Origin: Bordetella parapertussis
GTDB lineage: Bacteria > Pseudomonadota > Gammaproteobacteria > Burkholderiales > SG8-41
Reading direction: 5' to 3'
Length of the DNA stretch: 64,000 bases
Assembly (NCBI GenBank): GCA_945861275.1
Contig: CAMATZ010000022.1
Coordinates: 1-64,000 of the forward strand
This document shows, one piece after another, positions 25,254 through 35,257 of the stretch. Each line of letters starts with the position of its first letter. The stretch's first letter is position 1. The position numbers and the translations under genes are program-made. Under the pieces are notes generated by a model that was given only the letters and a program-made list of their open reading frames with translations, had not been told where the DNA came from and made no database searches.

Positions 25254-25622
25254 CTACACAATCACCGCCGCTATCACGTTGCGGCCTTCCGCCATCAGGA
25301 TATTAAAGGTGCGGCACGCAGCGGGCGTGGCCATGGATTCGACGCCGATTTTCGCGCGCGCGAATTCGCGCAGGGATGCCGGCCCCGGAAAACGGTGCGT
25401 GGCGCCGCTACCCAGCAGCAGGATTTCCGGCTTCAGCGCGAGCAGAAAATCCACTGCGCCGGCGTCAATCAGGTCCACACTGGTGACTCCCCAGCCTTCA
25501 TGTATGGTATCCGCTGTCACCACCAGTGAACATTCATAGCGCTGATTGTTAATCCCGACATAGCCGTCACCGTATCCGGTGAACCGGTTTTGCCCGCTTT
25601 GCTGCGCCAGATGAAGTTTCAT
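25254..25622 (-). CDS. Mth938-like domain protein (DUF498)
   Basis: A 122-residue protein of the Mth938/DUF498 family. The middle part has the diagnostic LKPEILLLGSGATHRFP (residues 66-82) and the end carries GVESMATPAACRTFNILMAE followed by GRNVIAAVIV. Proteins of this family are single-domain, with a strand-rich fold, and some are linked to respiratory-complex I assembly (NDUFAF3 in mitochondria). ATG 25622 faces the alanine aminotransferase gene, with about 84 bases between starts, so the promoters are divergent. Function in bacteria is not settled. Confidence 0.88.
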   Translation of the reverse strand: MKLHLAQQSGQNRFTGYGDGYVGINNQRYECSLVVTADTIHEGWGVTSVDLIDAGAVDFLLALKPEILLLGSGATHRFPGPASLREFARAKIGVESMATPAACRTFNILMAEGRNVIAAVIV

Positions 25623-25631
25623 AAGTTTTTG

Positions 25632-25660
25632 ATTTGCTTGAAGTTCCTTGCTCGGATAAA
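25632..25660 (+). promoter_or_regulatory. Candidate sigma-70 promoter for alaC-hom-thrC
   Basis: TTGCTT is followed after 17 bases by TAAAAT in the divergent spacer before ATG 25707. Spacing is ideal and both hexamers are near consensus, but there is no experimental support. Confidence 0.45.
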
Positions 25661-25706
25661 ATTATACGCTTTCGCACCGCACAAGTTGTCAACCTGAAAC
25701 AGGCTC

Positions 25707-26891
25707 ATGGAAGAGTTTCCCCGAATCAAACGGTTGCCGCCGTATGTGTTTAATGTTACCGGTGAACTAAAGCTCGCGGCGCGGCGGCGCGGCGAAGATG
25801 TCATCGACTTCAGCATGGGCAATCCCGACGGGCCCACCCCACGGCACATAGTCGATAAGCTGGTCGAATCGGTCCAGCGCCAGGACACCCACGGCTACTC
25901 GGTTTCAAAAGGCATCTATCGCCTGCGCAAGGCCATTTGCAACTGGTATCAAACGCGTTACCAGGTCGATCTCGATCCTGATACCGAGGCTATCGTCACC
26001 ATCGGCTCCAAGGAAGGCATCGCGCACCTGGCGCTGGCGACGCTGGAGCGCGGCGACATTGTGCTGGTGCCGAACCCGAGTTATCCGATTCATATTTACG
26101 GGCCGGTGATTGCGGGTGCGGATATCCGTCACGTGCCGATGCAGGCCGACATTGATTTTTTCGATGCGCTGGAAAAAGCCATCCGTGACGGCTATCCCAA
26201 GCCCAAGATGCTGATCGTTAATTTCCCCAGCAATCCCACCACGCAATGCGTCGATCTGGCGTTTTTCGAGCGGCTGATTGCGATTGCGCGCGAACACAAT
26301 ATTTACGTGGTGCATGACCTCGCCTACGCGGACATCGTGTTTGACGGTTACCGCGCGCCGTCGATACTCGAAGTGCCGGGCGCGAAAGAAATAGCGGTGG
26401 AGTTTTTCACCATGTCGAAAAGCTACAACATGGCCGGCTGGCGCGTGGGTTACATGGTCGGCAACCGCGACCTGGTGAATGCGCTCGGCCGCATGAAGAG
26501 TTATCATGATTACGGCACCTTCACGCCGATACAGGTGGCCTCGATTATCGCCCTTGAAGGCCCGCAGGCATGCGTGGAAGAAGTGCGACAGACTTATCAA
26601 AATCGTCGCGACGTGCTGTGCGCAGGTCTGCACGCGGCAGGGTGGATGGTGGATATACCCAAGGCCACCATGTACGTGTGGGCGCCGATACCGGATGCCT
26701 ACAAAAAAATGGGCTCGCTGGAGTTTTCCAAAAAGCTGCTGGCGGACGCAAAAATTGCAGTCGCGCCAGGCACCGGCTTCGGGCATTACGGCGATGGTCA
26801 CGTGCGCTTTGCCATGATTGAAAATGAGGCGCGCACGCGACAAGCGGTGCGCGGGATTAAAGAAATGTTCAGGAAAGACGGGTTGTTATGA
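25707..26891 (+). CDS. alaC: Alanine-type aminotransferase (AlaC-like)
   Basis: A 394-residue class I/II PLP aminotransferase. Visible motifs are [15 protein letters not shown] (residues 36-50), [23 protein letters not shown] near 127, [10 protein letters not shown] near 172, [12 protein letters not shown] near 207 and the PLP lysine in [18 protein letters not shown] near 235. Sequence style matches AlaC, which makes alanine from pyruvate and glutamate; the same group also transaminates other neutral amino acids. Its last codons overlap the homoserine dehydrogenase start by 4 bases (ATGA). The alaC-hom-thrC order is common in betaproteobacteria and links alanine and threonine synthesis. Confidence 0.92.
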   Translation: MEEFPRIKRLPPYVFNVTGELKLAARRRGEDVIDFSMGNPDGPTPRHIVDKLVESVQRQDTHGYSVSKGIYRLRKAICNWYQTRYQVDLDPDTEAIVTIGSKEGIAHLALATLERGDIVLVPNPSYPIHIYGPVIAGADIRHVPMQADIDFFDALEKAIRDGYPKPKMLIVNFPSNPTTQCVDLAFFERLIAIAREHNIYVVHDLAYADIVFDGYRAPSILEVPGAKEIAVEFFTMSKSYNMAGWRVGYMVGNRDLVNALGRMKSYHDYGTFTPIQVASIIALEGPQACVEEVRQTYQNRRDVLCAGLHAAGWMVDIPKATMYVWAPIPDAYKKMGSLEFSKKLLADAKIAVAPGTGFGHYGDGHVRFAMIENEARTRQAVRGIKEMFRKDGLL

Positions 26892-28201
26892 AACCGATTA
26901 ATGTCGGACTGTTGGGCATCGGCACCGTCGGCGGCGGCACGTTTACGGTACTGGAGCGCAATCGCGAAGAAATCTCGCGCCGCGCGGGCAGGGCGATCGC
27001 CATTGCGGTGGTGGCGGATAAGGATTTGACTCGCGCAAATCACATCGTCGGCGGTCGCGCAAAAGTAATCGACGACGCGTTTGCCGTGGTCGATGATCCG
27101 AGTATCGATATCGTGGTGGAATTGATCGGTGGCACGGGTGTAGCTAAGCAATTGATTTTAAAGGCGATTTCAAACGGCAAGCATGTCGTCACGGCGAACA
27201 AGGCGTTGCTCGCGCAGCATGGCAATGAAATTTTCGCGGCGGCGCAAAAGCAGGGCGTGATGGTGGCGTTCGAGGCGGCGGTGGCTGGCGGCGTGCCCAT
27301 TATCAAATCGTTGCGTGAAGGCCTGGCGGCCAATCGCATTGAGTGGATTGCCGGCATCATCAACGGCACCTCGAATTTTATTTTGTCGGAGATGCGCGAG
27401 AAGGGCGCGAGCTTCGATGACGTGCTGAAGCAGGCGCAAAAACTCGGTTATGCCGAAGCTGACCCGACGTTCGATATCGAGGGCGTGGACGCCGCACACA
27501 AACTCACCATCATGGCGGCGATTGGTTTTGGCATACCGATGCAGTTCTCCGCGGCGTACACCGAGGGCATCTCCAAACTCACGCGCGAAGATATTCAGTA
27601 CGCCGAGGAACTCGGCTACCGCATCAAGTTGCTGGGCATTGCCAAGCGCAAGCCCAACGGCATCGAATTGCGCGTGCATCCCACCTTGATTCCGGAAAAA
27701 CGCCTGATTGCCAATGTGGAAGGGGTGATGAACGCCATTCTGGTCAAAGGCGATGCCGTTGGCCAGACCATGTTCTATGGCGCAGGTGCCGGCGCAGAGC
27801 CTACGGCCTCCGCCGTCGTCGCCGATTTGATCGATGTCGCGCGCACCATGACCGCGGACCCGGAGCATCGCGTGCCGCATTTGGCGTTTCAGCCCGATCA
27901 GTTGTCGGACATCGCGATACTGCCGATAGGTGAAGTCGAAACCTCGTACTACCTGCGGCTGCGGGTGCAGGACAAGCCGGGCGTGCTGGCGGATATCACC
28001 CGTATCCTCGCCGACCTGGGCATTTCGATCGATGCGATGGTGCAAAAAGAGCCGCACGAAGGCGAAGCGCTGGTCACTATTATCATGCTGACGCATCGCA
28101 CGATAGAGAAAAACGTCAATGCAGCGATCGGCAGGATCGAAGCGCTGCCGGTGGTGGCGGATAAGGTTACGCGTATACGGCTGGAAGAGCTGGATAAGTA
28201 G
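26888..28201 (+). CDS. hom: Homoserine dehydrogenase
   Basis: A 437-residue homoserine dehydrogenase with three parts: an NAD(P)-binding domain ([16 protein letters not shown] near 7-22), a catalytic domain ([20 protein letters not shown] near 129, then [12 protein letters not shown] and the [18 protein letters not shown] signature near 190) and a C-terminal ACT regulatory domain (about 350-437, [20 protein letters not shown]). It reduces aspartate semialdehyde to homoserine in threonine and methionine synthesis; the ACT domain implies feedback control. Coupled to alaC by a 4-base overlap and followed by thrC after a spacer that holds a palindromic repeat. Confidence 0.97.
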   Translation: MKPINVGLLGIGTVGGGTFTVLERNREEISRRAGRAIAIAVVADKDLTRANHIVGGRAKVIDDAFAVVDDPSIDIVVELIGGTGVAKQLILKAISNGKHVVTANKALLAQHGNEIFAAAQKQGVMVAFEAAVAGGVPIIKSLREGLAANRIEWIAGIINGTSNFILSEMREKGASFDDVLKQAQKLGYAEADPTFDIEGVDAAHKLTIMAAIGFGIPMQFSAAYTEGISKLTREDIQYAEELGYRIKLLGIAKRKPNGIELRVHPTLIPEKRLIANVEGVMNAILVKGDAVGQTMFYGAGAGAEPTASAVVADLIDVARTMTADPEHRVPHLAFQPDQLSDIAILPIGEVETSYYLRLRVQDKPGVLADITRILADLGISIDAMVQKEPHEGEALVTIIMLTHRTIEKNVNAAIGRIEALPVVADKVTRIRLEELDK

Positions 28202-28221
28202 TTGTTGTTCTCTATGGCCTC

Positions 28222-28296
28222 GACTAATTTCCCTCACCCCCGGCCCCTCTGCTCCGCGGCAAGTGTTCCCTTGTCCCGGTGGGAGAGGGCGGGGTA
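28222..28296. repeat. REP-like GC-rich repeat (copy 2) in hom-thrC spacer
   Basis: CCCTCACCCCCGGCCCCTCT and a later GTCCCGGTGGGAGAGGGCGG resemble the element at 1918-2003. It fills most of the 120-base spacer between hom and the likely thrC start, close to the thrC ribosome-binding region. Confidence 0.65.
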
Positions 28297-28321
28297 CTAG
28301 GCTCTGATGCGCTCTACTCGT

Positions 28322-29731
28322 ATGCATTACATCAGCACCCGCGGCGGTATGCCGCGCCGCACATTTCGTGAAATTTTGCTGCAAGGACTGGCGACGGACG
28401 GCGGCTTGGCGCTGCCGGAATCTTATCCGCGGTATACGAGCGTGGATCTGGCGCGACTGCGCAAGCTGAACTACCGTGATCTGGCGTTCGATATCCTGTC
28501 GCGCTACATCGACGACATTCCGGCGGCTGATCTCAAGCGGCTGATCGACAACACCTACACCGCCAGCGTATTTGGCAGCGAAGACATCACGCCGCTGAAG
28601 ACACTCGAACCCGGTCTGCACCTGCTGCAACTGTCCAACGGACCGACGCTGGCGTTCAAGGACGTGGCGATGCAGTTGCTCGGCAATCTGTTCGAGTATG
28701 TATTGGCGGAAAATCACGCTGAACTGAATATCCTTGGCGCCACCTCCGGCGATACCGGTTCGGCCGCCGAATACGCGTTGCGCGGCAAGCGCGGCGTGCG
28801 TGTATTCATGCTGTCGCCGCTGGGAAAAATGAGCCGCTTTCAGACGGCGCAAATGTACAGCCTCACCGATCCGAATATTTTCAACATCGCCATCACCGGC
28901 GTGTTCGATGACTGTCAGGATATCGTGAAACAGGTGTCGAACGACGAGCCGTTCAAGAATCGCTATCACATCGGCACGGTGAATTCGATCAACTGGGCGC
29001 GCGTTGCGGCGCAGATTGTTTACTACTTCAAGGGCTATTTCGCAGCCACCACAAGCGACGCCGAGCAGGTTTCGTTTGCCGTGCCGTCGGGCAATTTTGG
29101 CAACATACTCGCCGGCCACATTGCGCGCATGATGGGGCTTCCGATACGCCGCTTGATCCTGGCGACGAATGAGAACAATGTGCTGGACGAGTTTTTTCGC
29201 AGCGGACGTTATCGCCCGCGCGCCGCTGCCGAAGTGCATCAAACCTCCAGCCCGTCGATGGATATCTCCAGAGCGTCGAATTTCGAGCGCTTTATTTTTG
29301 ATTTGACGGGTCGCGACAGCGCACTGCTGCGCAGCTTGTGGCAGGCCGTTGATAATGGCGGCGAATTCAGGCTGGCGGACACACCGCTGCACGAAAAAGT
29401 GCGCGAGTTCGGTTTTGTTTCCGGCGCCAGCACGCACGCGAATCGCATCGCGACCATACGCGACATCTACCAGCGCTTTGGCGCGATGATCGACACGCAT
29501 ACGGCGGATGGCATCAAAGTCGGACTTGAACATCGTGAGTCAGGCGTGCCGCTGATCTGCCTTGAAACCGCGCAGCCGGTGAAATTCGCCGATGTCATAC
29601 GCGATGCATTGGGGCGCGAGCCGCCTTGTCCTGCAAATTGCCTGGGCCTTGAGCACCTGCCACAACGCGTTGAGGTGATGGCGGCGGATACCGGTGCTGT
29701 ACAGCGCTATATTCAGGCGCAATGCCGTTGA
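28322..29731 (+). CDS. thrC: Threonine synthase
   Basis: A 469-residue PLP enzyme that converts O-phosphohomoserine to threonine. It starts MHYISTRGGMPRRTFREILL, the normal threonine synthase N-terminus, so ATG 28322 is preferred over the in-frame ATG at 28307. The PLP lysine lies in NGPTLAFKDVAMQLLG near 112, the phosphate-binding loop is ATSGDTGSAAEYA near 145, and the SGNFGNILAGHIARMMG motif is near 260. No good RBS is visible, perhaps because a palindromic repeat occupies the spacer. It follows hom on the same strand and completes the threonine branch. Confidence 0.96.
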   Translation: MHYISTRGGMPRRTFREILLQGLATDGGLALPESYPRYTSVDLARLRKLNYRDLAFDILSRYIDDIPAADLKRLIDNTYTASVFGSEDITPLKTLEPGLHLLQLSNGPTLAFKDVAMQLLGNLFEYVLAENHAELNILGATSGDTGSAAEYALRGKRGVRVFMLSPLGKMSRFQTAQMYSLTDPNIFNIAITGVFDDCQDIVKQVSNDEPFKNRYHIGTVNSINWARVAAQIVYYFKGYFAATTSDAEQVSFAVPSGNFGNILAGHIARMMGLPIRRLILATNENNVLDEFFRSGRYRPRAAAEVHQTSSPSMDISRASNFERFIFDLTGRDSALLRSLWQAVDNGGEFRLADTPLHEKVREFGFVSGASTHANRIATIRDIYQRFGAMIDTHTADGIKVGLEHRESGVPLICLETAQPVKFADVIRDALGREPPCPANCLGLEHLPQRVEVMAADTGAVQRYIQAQCR

Positions 29732-29744
29732 TCGAGTAACGGGG

Positions 29745-32126
29745 ATGGTTTTTCAGTCGATGCACGCCATGCTTACACGGCAATTGCAGCAGGCGTTCAG
29801 CGCGGGTACGCCTGCAGAGGCAGCCGCGCTGCTGGCGAGTCTGCGCGAACTTGCCGCGCGCACAGACCTCGACGGCACACAGCTGCAAGCGCTGCACGGC
29901 CTGCCACAATTGCTCGACATGGTGGATGAAAGTTATCGCCAGTTCGAGCGCGCACAGGAGCTGCGGCTGCGCAGTTTGACCGCCAGTTCCGCCGAACTGA
30001 TGCAAGCCAACACGCGGCTGCGCGACGATGCCGAACGCCAGCGCGCACTGATTGACTCCATACGCACGATGGCCAATCGCATGCTGGCGGCAGACGCACG
30101 CGATCCGATTGCGGCGGATGAACACTCCGCCGAGCACCTGACCCGGTTGATGAGCGAATTGTTTAACGAAAGCGCACTCGCTCATCATCGTATGCGCGAA
30201 AGCGAATCGCGTTATCGCGCGTTGACCGGTATTTCATCCGATTGGTACTGGGAGCTGGACTCGCAGCACCGTTTTACGCTGATGTCGTCCGGCGTGAGCG
30301 CTGTTTCCGGGCAAAGTCCGGATGATTTCATCGGGCAAACCGCACGTGAGGCTTACCTGGGACGCGAAGAGGATGCGGCGTGGATCGAACACCAGCGCTG
30401 CCTCGATGCGCGTGAGCCGTTTCGCGATTTTGAGTTGCGTTACATGCCGCCCACGCGCGATACCGCCTACATCAGTATCAGCGGCGAACCCCGCACCGAT
30501 GCCGACGGACGTTTCACCGGGTATCGTGGCGTTGCGCGTAATATCACGGCGCGAAAAAACGCCGAAATTCACTTACAGGAAGCGCTTACGCTTACCGACG
30601 CGCTGCTTGAATCCATGCCCATACCCGTGCTGGTGCGGGATAACAACCGCAAGATCACCTACATCAATGCGGCGTATGAAAAATTGTTTGAGGTTGATCG
30701 AAAAGATCTTTTGATGCGGGAATCACGCCATAGCCGGCAAACCGTGCTGCAGGAGATTGCGCGTATTGAACTGGACTTGCTGGCGAATCCGGGCACCCGG
30801 CAATTTAACTACACCCTGCCCACGGCGAGCGGGCGCGATGTGCATTGCATCATTACCAAGTCGACATTGCCCATTCGTGGCGGCGGCATCGTGACCACCT
30901 ACACCGATATTTCCGAGCTCAAGCGCACCGAGGAAAATCTGACGCAGGCGAAACAAGCGGCGGAACAGGCGATGCGCGTGCGTTCGCAGTTCCTCGCCAA
31001 CATGAGTCACGAAATTCGCACCCCCATGAACGGCGTGCTGGGCATGGCCAATCTGCTGACCGCGACCGCGCTTAATACGGAACAACAGGAGTACGTTCAG
31101 GCCATTCGCAATTCCGGCGACAGCCTGCTCAGGATCGTCAGCGATATTCTTGATTTCTCGAAAATCGAGGCCGGCAAGGTGGCTATCGAGGAAATCGAAT
31201 TCGATCTGCGTTCGCGCGTGGCGTCGATCCTGCAACTATTCGCCGCATCGGCGCGCGAGAAAAATCTTGCGCTGAGCAGCGTCTATGCCGAAGACGTACC
31301 CCTGCGCGTGAGCGGCGATCCGGTGCGCATTACGCAGACGCTGTCCAATCTGGTTGGCAACGCGATCAAATTCACCGCCAGCGGCAGTGTCAGCGTCAGC
31401 ATCCGTGTGGATGCCGGCACGGATGAGAGTTTGACGCTGCGATTCGACGTTCGTGACACCGGCATCGGCATTTCAAAAGACGCCATCGAACGCATATTTG
31501 ATCCGTTCGCGCAGGAAGACGCGAGCACCACAAGGCGTTTCGGCGGCACCGGGCTGGGCTTGACCATTTCGCGGCAACTGGTCGAACTGATGGGCGGTGA
31601 GCTTTTTGTTGACAGCACGCCGGGCGCGGGGAGCTGCTTCAGTTTTACCGTTAACCTCAGACATGCCACCGGCGAGGCCCGCGCAGCGCCGCCGCTGCTG
31701 GCTATAGCGCCGCTGGCATCCGGCAAAAGCGTGACTCAAGGGCTTGATATTTTGCTGGCTGAGGATAACAACATCAATCAGATCGTTGCGAATGCCATGC
31801 TGCGAAAACTCGGCTGCAGCGTGACCGTGGCGAATGACGGGCAAGAGGCGGTGGCGTACGTTAAGCAACACCATTACGATTTTATCCTGATGGATTGCCA
31901 CATGCCGAATCTCGATGGTTTCGCGGCAACGGCAGTCATACGCGAGCTCGAAAAACAAGGCCACCCCCGGCACATCATCATTGCACAGACGGCCAATGCG
32001 ATGGCGGGGGATCGCGAAACCTGTCTGGCCGCAGGTATGGACGATTATCTGACCAAGCCCCTCAGCGCGGGCGCGCTGGCACAAGTGCTGGAGCGGTGGG
32101 GGGGCTTGGTGAAACGTGAAGCGTGA
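29745..32126 (+). CDS. Hybrid sensor histidine kinase (PAS-PAS-HisKA-HATPase-REC)
   Basis: A 793-residue hybrid kinase with no membrane segments. After an N-terminal coiled-coil region (1-160) come two PAS domains (about 175-290 and 295-410, the first with SRYRALTGISSDWYWELDSQ), then HisKA with phospho-His in FLANMSHEIRTPMNGVLGMA near 428, HATPase (NLVGNAIKF; DTGIGIS; GGTGLGLTISRQ) and a C-terminal receiver with Asp in FILMDCHMPNLDGF near 715 and Lys in YLTKPLS. It probably senses a cytoplasmic signal and relays through an Hpt protein not seen here. ATG 29745 follows thrC by 13 bases, so it may be read with the threonine operon. Confidence 0.93.
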   Translation: MVFQSMHAMLTRQLQQAFSAGTPAEAAALLASLRELAARTDLDGTQLQALHGLPQLLDMVDESYRQFERAQELRLRSLTASSAELMQANTRLRDDAERQRALIDSIRTMANRMLAADARDPIAADEHSAEHLTRLMSELFNESALAHHRMRESESRYRALTGISSDWYWELDSQHRFTLMSSGVSAVSGQSPDDFIGQTAREAYLGREEDAAWIEHQRCLDAREPFRDFELRYMPPTRDTAYISISGEPRTDADGRFTGYRGVARNITARKNAEIHLQEALTLTDALLESMPIPVLVRDNNRKITYINAAYEKLFEVDRKDLLMRESRHSRQTVLQEIARIELDLLANPGTRQFNYTLPTASGRDVHCIITKSTLPIRGGGIVTTYTDISELKRTEENLTQAKQAAEQAMRVRSQFLANMSHEIRTPMNGVLGMANLLTATALNTEQQEYVQAIRNSGDSLLRIVSDILDFSKIEAGKVAIEEIEFDLRSRVASILQLFAASAREKNLALSSVYAEDVPLRVSGDPVRITQTLSNLVGNAIKFTASGSVSVSIRVDAGTDESLTLRFDVRDTGIGISKDAIERIFDPFAQEDASTTRRFGGTGLGLTISRQLVELMGGELFVDSTPGAGSCFSFTVNLRHATGEARAAPPLLAIAPLASGKSVTQGLDILLAEDNNINQIVANAMLRKLGCSVTVANDGQEAVAYVKQHHYDFILMDCHMPNLDGFAATAVIRELEKQGHPRHIIIAQTANAMAGDRETCLAAGMDDYLTKPLSAGALAQVLERWGGLVKREA

Positions 32127-32210
32127 GGTGTAGGCGCTTGGATTTGCTGCGGAAGTTGCGATCCGCTGACAGACAGTGTCAGAACTTACACCAAACGACG
32201 AGAAGCAAAG

Positions 32211-33518
32211 TCAGGAATGCACCGCCGCGATTCCCGCGACGGCGACTCTGGAAGCACCAGGCCGTCGCGTGCCAAGCAGGTGCCGCGCCTCCTCCAGCCG
32301 GCCCGCGTTGAGATAGGCCTTCAACAACGTGAACTCGATCAGGTCGTGCTGCGCGCGGCTGCCGCCAATGCGTTCGTCTTCCGCGGCGAGCGGGGCGAGC
32401 GCCTCGATTACCGCGGGAAAATCCCTGCGTTCGAACGCCACGAAGCCGCGCGACAGCGCCGGAAGGTAAGCGCCGGACGGGTAACGCCCCTCGCGCGCCA
32501 GGTCCTCCATCTGGCGGGTGCGGGCGTCGAGCGCGGCATCATCACTCATGACCGCCTGAGTCAGGATGACGTGCAGGTCCGCGAGCCCGGCGCCGGGACG
32601 CGGCAGCGCGCTGTTCCCGTACTCGTACATCGCGCGCCAGGCGGCGGCGTCGCGCGGATGGCCGGCCAGTTCGGAGCGCCATAAAAACGCTGTCCCATCC
32701 GTCATTTTCTGTTGCGGCCCGCCGCTGTGTCGGTCGACCGCGATCGCGTCCTGATACAGCCGTAGCGCCTCCGGCCAATGCCCGGCCCCAAGTTCGAACA
32801 GCGCGAGATGCCAGCTCAAGTGGCCGTGAAAAGCCCCTTCGCGCGGATAGGTGGCGAGCCAGGAAGACAAAAAGCCGCGGCCCGTGTCCGGGTCGCCACT
32901 CTCGTAACAAACATGCGCGAACCCGTGCGCCGCATGCGCGTTGTTCGGGTTCAGCGCCACGGATCGCTCGATCTTCGGACGAGCGGCGGCGAGCTGACCA
33001 TCCTCGGACAGCGCCGTTGCGTGATAGGCCAGGAACCAATAATCGTCCCCGTAATGCGGGGCGAGGCTGTCCATCAGTACCGCGATCTGATGCTTTTGTC
33101 CGATGCGGCCGGAGCCGCCGATCAGGCCGTTCGGGTTCGCGCCACTGGCGACCATCAGCGCGTCGCGCGGCCATGCCGTCAGATGTGTGTGCAAGGCGGC
33201 GATCGCGGCGTCGGTGCGACCCGCGAACGCGAGGTCGAAGAACGCTATATGACCGGCCTCGCGCGCCGGTAATCCGACGGACAGTTCCTTGGCCGCCGTC
33301 AGCGCCGCCCGTGCCGCCACGGCTTGGCCTTCCCGCATCAGTACCTGGGCCTTACCGGCATGGGCGAGGGCGAAACCGGGGTCGGCGGCGAGGGCGCGGT
33401 CAAAGGCTTCGAGCGCGCCGGGGTAGAGTGTCAGCGCCAGATCGTAGCCCTGAGCGTAGGCGTCCCGCGCGGCAGTGGAGGCCGTGGACAAGGGAAGATC
33501 GTAGCGGTCTGCGAACAT
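32211..33518 (-). CDS. TPR protein, TTC38-like
   Basis: A 435-residue soluble protein built of helical TPR-type repeats across its length. Motifs such as YPGALEAFDRALAADPGFAL near 32, YGDDYWFLAYHATALSEDG near 155, NPNNAHAAHGFAHVCYESGD near 193, and EGAFHGHLSWHLALFELG near 227 match the tetratricopeptide-repeat protein 38 family, found in bacteria and animals. No signal peptide. Function of the family is unknown. It stands alone, convergent with the hybrid kinase; the far end of its GC-rich coding region fits the codon use of the catabolic blocks, so it may belong with the genes that follow. Confidence 0.85.
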   Translation of the reverse strand: MFADRYDLPLSTASTAARDAYAQGYDLALTLYPGALEAFDRALAADPGFALAHAGKAQVLMREGQAVAARAALTAAKELSVGLPAREAGHIAFFDLAFAGRTDAAIAALHTHLTAWPRDALMVASGANPNGLIGGSGRIGQKHQIAVLMDSLAPHYGDDYWFLAYHATALSEDGQLAAARPKIERSVALNPNNAHAAHGFAHVCYESGDPDTGRGFLSSWLATYPREGAFHGHLSWHLALFELGAGHWPEALRLYQDAIAVDRHSGGPQQKMTDGTAFLWRSELAGHPRDAAAWRAMYEYGNSALPRPGAGLADLHVILTQAVMSDDAALDARTRQMEDLAREGRYPSGAYLPALSRGFVAFERRDFPAVIEALAPLAAEDERIGGSRAQHDLIEFTLLKAYLNAGRLEEARHLLGTRRPGASRVAVAGIAAVHS

Positions 33519-33727
33519 GAGGAATCTCCGTCGCCAATTTCTCCGAGGAAATTATACGCGCCGCTGGTGCTCAGGCAATGCCCCTGATGCGTAGCGTTTG
33601 GTGATTATTGTGTTAGATTTCCAATGCGCGGCGCTCCCGTCAAAGAATGGACGGCTACAAACGCTTCAAGAGGCTATTCCAATATTTCCGCAGGCGCGAC
33701 GGAATGCTATCAACGGGAAGGAACACT

Positions 33728-34354
33728 ATGCTTAAAATCTGGGGGCGCAACACCTCGTCGAACGTGCAGAAGGTCCTCTGGGCGCTCGGCGAAATGAAGT
33801 TGCCGTTCGAGCGCATCGACGCCGGCGGCGCTTTCGGCAAGACCAAGGACGAAGCCTATCTCGCGATAAACCCGAATTCGCTGGTACCGACGCTCGAAGA
33901 GGAAGATGGTTTTACGTTATGGGAATCGAACTCGATCGTCCGTTATCTCGCTGCCAAGCACGCGAGCCGCACGCTCGAGCCCGCCGACCTCAGGGTTCGA
34001 GCCGTGGCGCACAAGTGGATGGATTGGCAGCTGTCGGTGCTGGGGCCTGCGATCACACCGGTGTTCTGGGGGCTGATCCGCACGCCTCCCGAGAAACGCG
34101 ACGCCGCGGCGATCGCGACCGGCAAGGAAAAGACTGTTGCCGCAGCCAGAATCATGGACGCTCAGCTTGGCAAGACTCAGTATCTCGCCGGCAACGATTT
34201 TTCCTACGGCGACATCCCCGTCGGCATCATGATCTACCGCTATATGCAGCTGATTCCGGAGCGGCCGGCGACGTCAAACCTGGACCGCTGGTATGCGTCC
34301 ATCTCGACGCGTGCGGCGTTCAAGGAACAGGTGGCGGTGGTCCCGCTGACCTAG
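33728..34354 (+). CDS. Glutathione S-transferase family protein
   Basis: A 208-residue GST. The thioredoxin-like N-terminal domain holds the G-site (IWGRNTSSNVQKVLWALGEM with the Ser/Asn near residue 9, NPNSLVPTLEEEDGFTLWES near 50 with the ES pair that binds the gamma-Glu of glutathione). The helical C-terminal domain has FSYGDIPVGIMIYR, the N-capping box, near 165. It resembles beta/theta-like bacterial GSTs that conjugate or isomerise catabolic intermediates, for example maleyl-type compounds. ATG 33728 is chosen over ATG 33647 because of family start and an AAGGAAC RBS. It opens the second catabolic block. Confidence 0.92.
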   Translation: MLKIWGRNTSSNVQKVLWALGEMKLPFERIDAGGAFGKTKDEAYLAINPNSLVPTLEEEDGFTLWESNSIVRYLAAKHASRTLEPADLRVRAVAHKWMDWQLSVLGPAITPVFWGLIRTPPEKRDAAAIATGKEKTVAAARIMDAQLGKTQYLAGNDFSYGDIPVGIMIYRYMQLIPERPATSNLDRWYASISTRAAFKEQVAVVPLT

Positions 34355-34448
34355 CAACGCATCTCACGAATCAATTGTTAACAGGCCCTAGCCCCCGGCG
34401 GCCGAAATCGAGCGCCGGGCGCGTGGCACATACCTGAGTGGAGATTCG

Positions 34449-34838
34449 ATGCGCGAAGTCATCACAGCACCGCGGTCCGGGCTCGATCTGCGCAAGCATT
34501 ACGGACATTATCAGTCGCCGGCGATCCGCGCCGGCGGGCTTATTTTCTGCTCGGGCATGATCCCGGTAGACCCGCAAACCGGCGAGCGCCAGCACGGCAC
34601 GCTGACCAGCGAGGCGCATGTCATTTTTGGGAACCTGAAGCTTCTGCTTGAGTCGGCGGGGTCGTCGCTCGAGCGGCTGGTGCAGGTGCATGCGCTGATC
34701 TATGACAGCATCGAGTACGATGTGCTTAACCGTGTTTACCGGCAGTACGTGTCGAACGGCCCGCCTGCGCGCACCGTGTGGACCGCGCAGATCGAAGCCG
34801 GATTCAAGGTGCAACTCGACGTGGTAGCCGCCGCATGA
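34449..34838 (+). CDS. RidA-family protein 1 of 3
   Basis: A 129-residue RidA/YjgF/YER057c-fold protein. Shared family landmarks are SPAIRAGGLIFCSGMIPVDP near 24, EAHVIFGNLKLLLESAGSSL near 57 and the C-terminal PARTVWTAQIEAGFKVQLDV near 103, with the Arg of PART at the site that binds the carboxylate in RidA enzymes. Canonical RidA hydrolyses reactive enamine/imine intermediates; others act as aminoacrylate or carbamate hydrolases (RutC). It is the first of three RidA-type genes in a row, spaced 19 and 1 bases. RBS GTGGAGA precedes ATG 34449. Confidence 0.93.
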   Translation: MREVITAPRSGLDLRKHYGHYQSPAIRAGGLIFCSGMIPVDPQTGERQHGTLTSEAHVIFGNLKLLLESAGSSLERLVQVHALIYDSIEYDVLNRVYRQYVSNGPPARTVWTAQIEAGFKVQLDVVAAA

Positions 34839-34857
34839 AATGCTTGAAGGATAGGCC

Positions 34858-35256
34858 ATGAGCTTGCAGCGCGAAGTGATTGCGCTGCCTCTGCCGGGGC
34901 TGGATGCGGGGCGCAGCTTCGATCAGCAGATGTCGATGGTGGTGCGGGGCGGCGATTTTCTGTTCGTTTCTGGCCTGACCGCGGTCGATTCGAAGAGCGG
35001 TGAGCGAATTCCAGGCACCACCATCAGCGAAACCCACCACATACTCGCGAATCTCAAGCTGATGCTCGAGGCAGCGGGTTCCTCACTCGACAAGGTGGTG
35101 AAGGTCAACGTGCTGCTGCACAGTATGCTGGAGGCGCCGAACATGAACGAGGTGTATGCCGGCTTCTTCCCTGAACCACCCCCCGCGCGCACCGTATGCG
35201 GTGCGTGCCTGCCCGGCGGCGTGAAAGTCATGATCGAATGCACCGCATTGGCGTGA
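34858..35256 (+). CDS. RidA-family protein 2 of 3
   Basis: A 132-residue RidA-fold paralogue. Motifs are VVRGGDFLFVSGLTAVDSKS near 27, THHILANLKLMLEAAGSSLD near 60 and PARTVCGACLPGGVKVMIEC near 107. The Arg of PART is kept, so the ligand-binding pocket may still hold a carboxylate. It differs in the loop before the pocket and in having Cys residues near it. It sits between two other RidA genes and would be translated from the same message; only one base separates it from the third gene. Possible roles are separate imine/enamine deaminase steps or a hetero-trimer. Confidence 0.93.
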   Translation: MSLQREVIALPLPGLDAGRSFDQQMSMVVRGGDFLFVSGLTAVDSKSGERIPGTTISETHHILANLKLMLEAAGSSLDKVVKVNVLLHSMLEAPNMNEVYAGFFPEPPPARTVCGACLPGGVKVMIECTALA

Positions 35257-35257
35257 C

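Noticed and set aside
27170-29533. 787-codon minus-strand ORF
   Set aside because: Antisense to hom and thrC, which are clear enzymes. Its residue mix (many His, Arg, Gln) is typical of a shadow frame in GC-rich DNA.
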